Assembly: GCF_018398875.1 (NCBI RefSeq)
Contig: NZ_JAGWDK010000020.1
Coordinates: forward strand, 62,001 to 126,000
Direction of reading: 5' to 3'
DNA length: 64,000 nucleotides
Source of the DNA: Bradyrhizobium sp. sGM-13
Lineage (GTDB): Bacteria; Pseudomonadota; Alphaproteobacteria; Rhizobiales; Xanthobacteraceae
Shown: one piece after another, positions 45,501 to 54,500 of the stretch
How positions within the stretch are numbered: the first letter of the stretch is position 1
Layout of the letters: every line of letters starts with the position of its first letter
Program-made: the position numbers and the translations under genes
Notes under the pieces: generated by a model
What the model saw: the letters and a program-made list of their open reading frames with translations, nothing else
Databases searched by the model: none
Told to the model about the DNA's origin: nothing

Positions 45501-48500
45501 ATCAACCGCACAAAGGCGCGCTGCAGCCGCGCGATCTGCGCCTCATCAAAATGCCTGCGCTGATAGTTGAAGACCAGCCGCAATCGCTCATCGAGACCTA
45601 CGCTGGCGAACAGCGGATAGTTGCTGGTCTCGACGATCCTGGTCTCGCCGACACGGATCTGTCCATCTTTCCCCATCAGCGCGTGGTCGACCGGGTAATT
45701 CTCAAACACCAGGATGCTGTCGAACAGCGGCCGCCCGGGACGTCCCGCCAGGCGCTGGATCTCGTAGAGCGGCGTCCAACCGTATTCGCGCAAGGTCAGA
45801 TTGCGATCCTGCAAGTGACGCAGCCATGCGCCGACTTTCTGCTGCGGACCGACGTCGTCGATAACAGGCAAGGTGTTGATGAACAGGCCCACCATGTCCT
45901 CGGCGCCGGCCAATTCCGGCGGCCTGCCCGATACGGTGACGCCGAAGCAAACCGTTCCCTGCCCTGTATGTTGCCGTAACAGTTGCGCCCAAGCCGCCTG
46001 CACCAGCGTGTTCAGCGTCACACGCTCGCGTGCAGCAAATTGTTGCAGGCGTTCAGTCACGGCAACATCCAGCTCCATCGCGAGCATACCGTGACCGGGC
46101 GCTTCCGCGTCGGCATGTTCGGTCGAGCCTCCTGCCAGGAAGCTCGGTTCTTCCAGCTTTGCCATGGCATTGCGCCAGAACGCCGCCGATGCATCTCGGT
46201 CCCGGCTCTGCAGCCAACCGATGTAGTCGCGATAGCGGCGCTGCAATGCAGGCAACCGGCGGTCACCATTGTGCTGCATCACCTCGGCGATCAACCGCGC
46301 CGAGCTCCATCCGTCGAGAAGAATGTGATGGTGCGTCCAGATCAGCCAATGACGATCTTCTCCGAGCCGGATCAGCCGCACCCGCTGCAGCGGCGGCTTC
46401 GACAGGTCGAACCCCTCCACCCGTTCGCGCAGCGAAACATCGGCCAGCGCAGCGTCCAAGTGGGACGGCTCGAACGCTGCGGCCCGCGCGCGCCAATCTT
46501 CTTCAACGAACGGCACGTCAGCCCGACGATAGACGATCTGTTGCGGCGAGCCTGCCAGGTCACGCCAGACGAAACCAGTTCTCAGCACCGCATGGCGATC
46601 GCTGACCGCCTGCCAGGCGCGATGGAGCTTTCCGGCATCGAGACCGCGCACTTCCGCGGCAACCTGGTTGACGTAAAGCCCGCTCTCGCCGTCGTGCATG
46701 GCATGGAACAGCATGCCCTGCTGCATCGGCGATAACGGATAGATGTCCTCGATCTCTCGCCAGTCCAACTCCAGCCTGTCGAGATCGGCTTGGCTAAGCC
46801 CTGACAGCGCCACATCCGACGGCGTCACGCCGCAGGCGCCGCTGGTGCAGTGATCGACCAGTTCGCGCAGCGCCACCTGGTACAATCCAGCCAGTCGCTC
46901 GATCGTCTCGCGCCGGTAGCGCTTGCGACCGAAGCCGAACGAGAGCCGCAACTGGCCGTCGCGCACGGTGCCGTTCACGCTGAGCCAGCGCCGCAACGGG
47001 CTCGATGCGTCACGCGAGGCACCCGCGCTTTCCGATGCCATGGCAAACAATGCCGCGCCTTCAACGCCGCCGTCGATCTGGCCGAGATAGTTGAAGACAA
47101 TCTTCGGCTCGGCAATGTCAGCCAGTGCCGCGCGCTGCTCTTCGGAGCCGAGATAGCGCAATACGCCATAACCGAGTCCCCGGCCGGGAATGCCGCGAAG
47201 TTCCTCCTTCACGGTCTTGATGAGTGACGAGGGATCCTCTGACCCGCCAGCCAGCCGCACGGGAAAGGCGGTGGTGAACCAGCCGACGGTGCGTGAAATA
47301 TCGAGGTCGCCGAACAGGTCCTCGCGGCCGTGGCCTTCCAGCTCGACCAGTACATCGTCCCGTCCGCTCCATTGCCAGATAGCGCGTGCAAGGCCGGCGA
47401 GAAGAAGATCGTTGATCTGTGTGCGATAGGCGGATGGCGCATCCGTCAGCAGGCGCTGCGTCAATTCCCGTTCGAACGTGAGCAAAACTTCATCGGCATC
47501 GGCGATATAGTCGGTGCCGCCATGATCGTCGTCATAAGGAATATCCACATTCGCACGGCGATCGACCCAATAGGACAGTTCAGTCGCCAGTTCGAGCGAC
47601 CTTACATAATCTTGCAGCCGCTTCCCCCACACGGCATAGGCATGGCTCTTCGCCGGAAGCGCAACCGCCGCGCCGCCGTTCACTAGCTGCGCGTAGGCGG
47701 CGGCGACGTCTTCCAGCAGGATCCGCCACGACACGCCGTCGACCACCAGATGATGGATCACGATCAGCAGACGCTGAGTGCCATCGGCGACGTCGATCCC
47801 GACCGCCCGCAGCAGCGGTCCCCTCGATATCGAAAGACTTGCCTGCACTGATGCCGCCAACGCCGTCACGGCTTCGCCGTCGGCCGCCCTTCGTATCCAA
47901 AGCAAATCGCCGGCGGCGGGTGCGGCGCCATGCTCCGCGCGCCACCTTCCTTCGGCCTCCTCGAAGCGAAGCCGCAGCGCGTCATGATGATCGACCACGG
48001 CCGCTAGCGCGCGCCGCATCATTTCCCAATCGAGACGATCCCTCGGCCGCAGCAGCACCGCCTGGTTCCAGTGATCGCGCTTTCCCGCGTCCTCTGCAAA
48101 GAACCGCGCCTGGATCGGCAGCAACGAATGCGGGCCGGTGACCTGCCCCTGATCGGCGAGCGCTTCGCTGCGCTGCTCGGCACGCGCTGCCAGCGCCAGC
48201 GCTTCGAGCGTCTGATGCTGAAACACATCGCGCGGTTCGATCAGGTAACCGGCGCGGCGGGCCCGGCTTACCATCTGCAGCGAGATGATCGAATCGCCGC
48301 CGAGCTCGAAGAAATTGTCGGCGAGGCCGACGGCAGGACGGCCGAGCAGTTCGACCCAGATCGCCGCGAGCGCAAGTTCAGCCGGCGTGTTCGGAGCCTG
48401 ATACCCAGCGCCGGTGTACGCCAAGTCGGGCGCCGGAAGCGCCTGGCGGTCGACCTTGCCGTTCGGCGCCAGCGGCAGCCGCTCCAGCACTGCGATCCGC

Positions 48501-51500
48501 GACGGCACCATGTAATCAGGCAGAACGGCCGACAGCGCCGTCCGCAGGACCTGTTCCTCCAGCTCACGCGCGCCACTGACGTATCCGATGAGTTGGCGGC
48601 CCAATCCAGCCTCGCGCGCCACCACGACCGCAGCGCGGACACCGGGCTGCTCCAGCAGCCGTGCCTCGATCTCGCCAAGCTCGATGCGGAATCCGCGGAT
48701 CTTGATCTGGTGATCGGACCGCCCGACATATTCGATCGCGCCATCGGCACGCCAACGCACCAAATCACCCGTTCGATATAGCCGCGCGCCAGGGCCGCCG
48801 AAGGGATCGGGTAGGAAGCGTTCCGCCGTCAGCGCCTGGTGTCGCCAGTAGCCCCGCGCCAGCCCTGCTCCGCCAATGAACAACTCACCGGTCACGCCGG
48901 CCGGGATCATGTTCAGGTCGTTATCGAGGATCCGAATGACCGTACCCGGAATCGGCCGTCCGATCGGCACCCGCGCCGCGCCATCGTCGCGACAATTCCA
49001 GAACGTGGCATTGATCAAGGCTTCAGTCGGACCGTAGCGGTTATCGAAGCGCACATTGGGAAACGCTGCGAGCACACGCGCCTTCAATTCCGCCGACAAG
49101 GCTTCGCCGCCGGAAAACAGGCGCTTGAGGCTGACGCAGCGTTTCGCTTCGGGCTCGGCAACAAAATGCTCGAGCATCTGCGGCACGAAATGCAACGTCG
49201 TCACGTCGTGGGCGATGATGGCATCGACCATCAGCCGCGGCTCCCGATGCGCGCCCGGCGCTGCGACCGCAATCCGTGCGCCGGTCGCGAGCGGCCACAG
49301 GATCTCCCAGACCGAGACGTCGAAGCTGAACGGCGTTTTCTGCAGCAAGGTCTCGCCGGCATCGAGGCAGTATTCCGCCTGCATCCAGCCAAGCCGCGCG
49401 GCCAGCGCACCGTGCGTGCACGCCACGCCCTTGGGCATGCCCGTCGATCCCGACGTGTACATCACATAGGCCAGGCTGTCGGCATGAAGCGCTACGTCGA
49501 GATTGCGGACCGGCCCTCCGGTCGGTGCCCTAGTCTCTTCATCGATGGGCCAGGCCTCGACGGCAGCTTCCGCGATCACAGGCGCAAGGCGCTCCGCTAA
49601 CCGGCCTTGCGTCAAGACCAGCGCGGCTCCGCTATCGCGCAGCATGTGCAGAAGACGGTCCGGCGGATAGTCAGGATCGAGCGGCAGATAGGCTCCGCCG
49701 GCTTTCAGCACGGCGAGAACCCCGACAATCAACTCGACGCTGCGCTCCAGTGCGAGCCCGACCAACCGGTCGCGGCCGATGCCGTGGGCCTGCAACCGCC
49801 GCGCCAGACGATTGGCGCGAGCGTTCAGCTCCTCATAGCTGACCTGCTGGTCGCCAAATACCAACGCAATCGCGGATGGCGAAGCAGCCGCACGAGCCTC
49901 GATCTGAGCGACGATACTATTTCCAACATTCGGCGCCTTGGCAAAGCCACCGCTCCAGCCGAGCATCTTACGCGTCTCATCGGCATTGAGCCCGCTGAGC
50001 TCACCCAGCGGTCGGGAGGCATCCGCGACGATCTCGGCAAGGAGCCGCGACAGCGTGAGCTGCAGATATCTGATCTGGTCTTCATCGAACCGGGCTCGGT
50101 CGTAGCGGAAGCCGAGATTGATGCCGTCGGTCTTGGCGAACACCGCCACCGTGAGCGCATAGTTGGTAATCGAGACCTGCTCGACCCGTCCGAAGCGGCG
50201 ACCGCTTTCGTTCTCGCCGCGCAAGGCCTGATCGATCGGATAGTTCTCGAACACCAGGATATTGTCGAACAGCGGCCGGCCGGATCGTCCGGCGAGGCGC
50301 TGGATCTCGTAGAGCGGCATCCAGCCGTGATCGCGCAAATCGATGTTGCGTTCCTGCAGGTCCCGCAGCCATGCACTGACATGAGTTTGCGGGTTTGCCC
50401 GATCCACAACCGGCAGGGTGTTGATGAACAGGCCCACCATTTCCTCGGACCCGCCGATCTCTGCCGGCCTGCCCGACACCGTCGCGCCGAAGCAGACCAC
50501 CCGCTGGCCAGTATGACGACGCAACAACTGCGCCCATGCGCCCTGCAACAGGGTGTTCAGCGTGACGCGTTCGCGCTTTGTAAATGCCTGCAGCTTGGCC
50601 GTCAGATCGGCAGTGAGAAGCAGATCGAGCGAACCATGGCCGGACGCACCGGTGGATGCAGGTCCTCCCAGCGTATCCGCCAGGAAACTTGGCTCATCGA
50701 GCTCCGACAATGCTGACCGCCAGAACGTCGCCGCCGCGTCACGGTCCTGCCGTTGCAGCCAGGCGATGTAGTCGCGGTAGCGGCCCTGCACTGCGGGCAA
50801 ACGATGGCCGCGTTCGTGTTGCAGTATCTCGGCCACCAGCCGCGCCGAACTCCAGCCGTCCAGCAGGATATGATGATGCGTCCAGATCAGCCAGTAACGG
50901 CTTTCGTCAAGCCGGATCAGCCGCACGCGCTGCAACGGCGCCTGCGACAGGTCGAATCCCCTAGCGCGCTCGGCCTGCGACGCCTTCGCCAGCGCCGCCT
51001 CGAATTCACCGCGGTCCATGGCTGCGGCCTGCTCGCGCCAGTCTTCTTCCACGAATGGCAGCGTCACATGGCGATATACGACTTGCTGTGCCGCGCCTGA
51101 CAGTTCGCGCCAGGCAAAGCCGGTCCGCAGCACAGCGTGGCGCGCGCTCACCTGGTGCCAGGCTGCGCGTAACCGGCCGGCATCGAGGCCTCGCACTTCG
51201 AGACCGACCTGGTTGACGTAATTGCCGCTTTCTCCGTCGCGCAGCGCATGGAAAAGCATGCCCTGCTGCATCGGCGACAGCGGATAGATGTCCTCGATGT
51301 CGCGGCAATCGATCGCCGCGCCCAGGCGATCGAGATCGGCTTGGCTCAAATTCGACAATGCGAAGTCCGACGGCGTGATGCCGCGCGCGCCGCTTGTGCA
51401 ATGGTCGACGAGTTCTCTCAGCGCCGCGGCATAATGCTCTGCGAGGCGTTCGATCCTGGCTCGCCGGTAACGCCTGCGGCCGTAGCTGAACGACAGCCGT

Positions 51501-54500
51501 AGCTGGCCTTCCCGCACCTGGCCGTTGATGCTCAGCCAGCGGCCAAGCGGCGCGCTGTCGCTGCGCGACGGCCCGGCGCTCTCAGGAGCGATCCTGAACG
51601 GTGTGCCCTCACCTACGCTGGAATCAAACTGGCCGAGATAGTTGAAAACGATGCGTGGCTCGGGCAGCGCGGCGAGCGCATTGCGCTGCGCCTCGGTGCC
51701 GAGATGGCGCAATACGCCGAAGCCCAACCCGCGGGAGGGGATCGCCCGAAGCTCTTCTTTAACGGATTTGATCAGGGAAGCATCATCGCCGGAGCCGCCC
51801 GGCAAGCGCACCGGGAAGGCGATGGTGAACCAGCCGACCGTGCGGGAAATGTCTACCCCGGCAAAAATGTCCTCGCGGCCGTGTCCTTCGAGCTCGACGA
51901 CAACGTCCTCAATTCCACTCCAGCGCGATACCGCCCGCGCCAATCCCGCCAGCAGCAGATCGTTGACCTGGGTTCGGTAGGCGGACGGCGCTTCCTTGAG
52001 CAGCCGCGTCGTCAGCCCGGCATCGAATGCCAGCAGGAGTTCCTCGCCCTCGGCAACCCGGTCGACGCCATCATGATCGTCATCGCAGGGCAGATCGGCG
52101 CGCGATCCCCGTTCGAGCCAATAGGGCAATTCGGCAGACAGCCCTTCGGTGCCGCTATATGCCTGCAACCGCGCGCCCCAGGATGCATAGGATTGGCTCC
52201 TCGCCAGCGCGATCGACGCTGCGCCTTGCTGAAACTGCCCGTAAGCCGCAGCAAAGTCTTCGAGCAGCACCCGCCATGATACGCCGTCGATGACGAGATG
52301 GTGCACCACGATGAGAAGCCGCTGGCTGCCGTCGGCGAGATCCATGCCGACCACGCGCAACAGTGGACCTGCCAGCAACAGGCTCGCCTGGGCGGCAGAA
52401 GCGACGGCCGTCACCTCGGCTGCATCGCGGATGCCGCTCCGAATCCAAAAAAACTCCGAAGTTGCCGGTGCGGCGCCATAAGTTGCGCGCCAAGCGCCAT
52501 CGACTTCCTTGAAGCTAAGACGCAAGGCGTCGTGATGCGCGACAACGGCGGCGACCGCGCGCTCAACGCTCGCCCAATCCAGCGGCGATTTCGGTGCCAG
52601 CAGGACGGCCTGATTCCAGTGATGACGTTTGCCGGCATCCTCGCTGAAGAAACGCGCCTGGATCGGCAACAGCGGATGTTCGCTGCCCTCGAGATCTTCT
52701 TCGGGCGCCTCTTCCACCGACCGTTCAATGCGCGCGGCCCGCGCCAGCTTCTGCAAGGTCTGGTGCCGAAAAACATCGCGCGGTTCGATCACGAGGCCCG
52801 CCCGCCGGGCGCGACCGACCAGTTGCAGCGAGATGATGGAATCGCCGCCGAGTTCGAAGAAATTGTCGTCAACCCCAATGAGCGGCTGGCCAAGCAGCTC
52901 GGCCCAGATCGCGGCAAGCGTCGCCTCGGTCGCGGTGCGCGGCGCGACACGTCCGGCCGCAGTAGCTTGCACATCGGGCGCCGGCAGCGCTTCGCGGTCC
53001 ACCTTGCCGTGCGCGGTGAGCGGCAGCCGCTCAAGCTTCACGATACGGGTCGGCACCATGTAATCGGGCAGTTCGTCCGAAATAGCCGTGCGCATTGCCG
53101 CTTCATCGAACGCGCCTTCGCCGGCGACATAGCCGACCAGTTGGCTGGTTACGCCGGCTTCGCGCGCAACGACCACCGCCGATCGCACGCCCGGCTGGCG
53201 CATCAGCCACGCCTCGATCTCGCCGAGTTCGATCCGGAAGCCGCGGATTTTCACCTGGTGATCGGAGCGCCCGACATACTCGATCACGCCATCGGGGCGC
53301 CATCTCGCCAGATCGCCGGTGCGATACAGCCGCGCGCCGGGCGCACCAAAGGGATCGGGAATGAATCTCTCGGCCGTCAGTCCGGCGCGCCGCCAATAGC
53401 CTCGCGCCAGTCCCTCGCCGCCAATGAACAATTCGCCGGTCACGCCGACCGGCACAATGTTCAGGTCCCTATCCAGAATATAAGCCGAGCGGCGTCCCAC
53501 AGGACGGCCGATGGGCGCATAGTTGCCCTCGATCTCCTCGCTGGCATCGACCTTCCAGACCAGCGGCGTCACGACGGTTTCAGTCGGGCCGTAGCCGTTG
53601 ATCAATGTCCGCGGCTTGAGCGCGCGCTTGACCTTGTCGAAGCCTGCCTTCGGCATGGCCTCGCCACCGAACGAGTAAAGCCCGACCGGCGGCGGATCGC
53701 CGCGCCACGCCGCAAAGTCGGCGAGCTGCTGCAAATAGGCCGGCGGAAAGCCGGCGTTGGTGACGCGCTGCTCGCGCAGAACGTCGAGCGTCTGTTCTGC
53801 CGACCAAAGGTTCTCGCCGCGCATCACGAGCGCCGCGCCGCAGGTCAGCGCCGTCCAGAGCCGCTCATGGGCGCCGTCGAACGTAAAGGACAGGAAGTGC
53901 AGTTCGCGCGAGTGCCGGTCCATGTCGTAGAGTCCGGCGGTCACCTCGCAATGCATCGCAAACGGCCCGTGCTCGACGGCTACTCCCTTCGGGATGCCGG
54001 TGGAGCCCGAGGTGTAGATCACATAGGCAAGGCTTGTTGCTTCGACGGCAATGCCGGGATCGCTCTCCGGCTCTCGGCCGAGATCGTTGGCGTCGAGCGG
54101 GATAGCCGCGATCCCTGACGGAAGCGCAGTGAGTGCCGAGCCTTCCAAATCAACCAGCACGAAGCGCACGCCGGCGTCGTGCATGGTTCCGACCTGTCGC
54201 TTTGCCGGATGCTCGGGATCGAGCGGCAGATAGGCCGCGCCGGTCTTCAATATGGCCAGCAGGGCTGCAACGAGCGACGGCGACCGCCGTGCCGAGATGC
54301 CGACCAGATCGGCAGGACTGACGCCCAAGCGGATCAGGCGATGTGCCAACCGATTGGCGCGACGATCAAGCTCGGCATAAGAGATCACGTCGTCGCCAAA
54401 GATGAGCGCCGGCGCGTCGGGCGTATCCGCCGCCAGCCGCGCGACCGTTTGATGCACCGGCGTAAACGGCGCGTCCATCCCGGCTCCCGCGCCGTTCCAC

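Noticed and set aside
52298-54118. 606-codon plus-strand open frame opposite the NRPS
   Set aside because: It is a shadow of the E and A domains on the other strand and has no recognisable domain or ribosome site.
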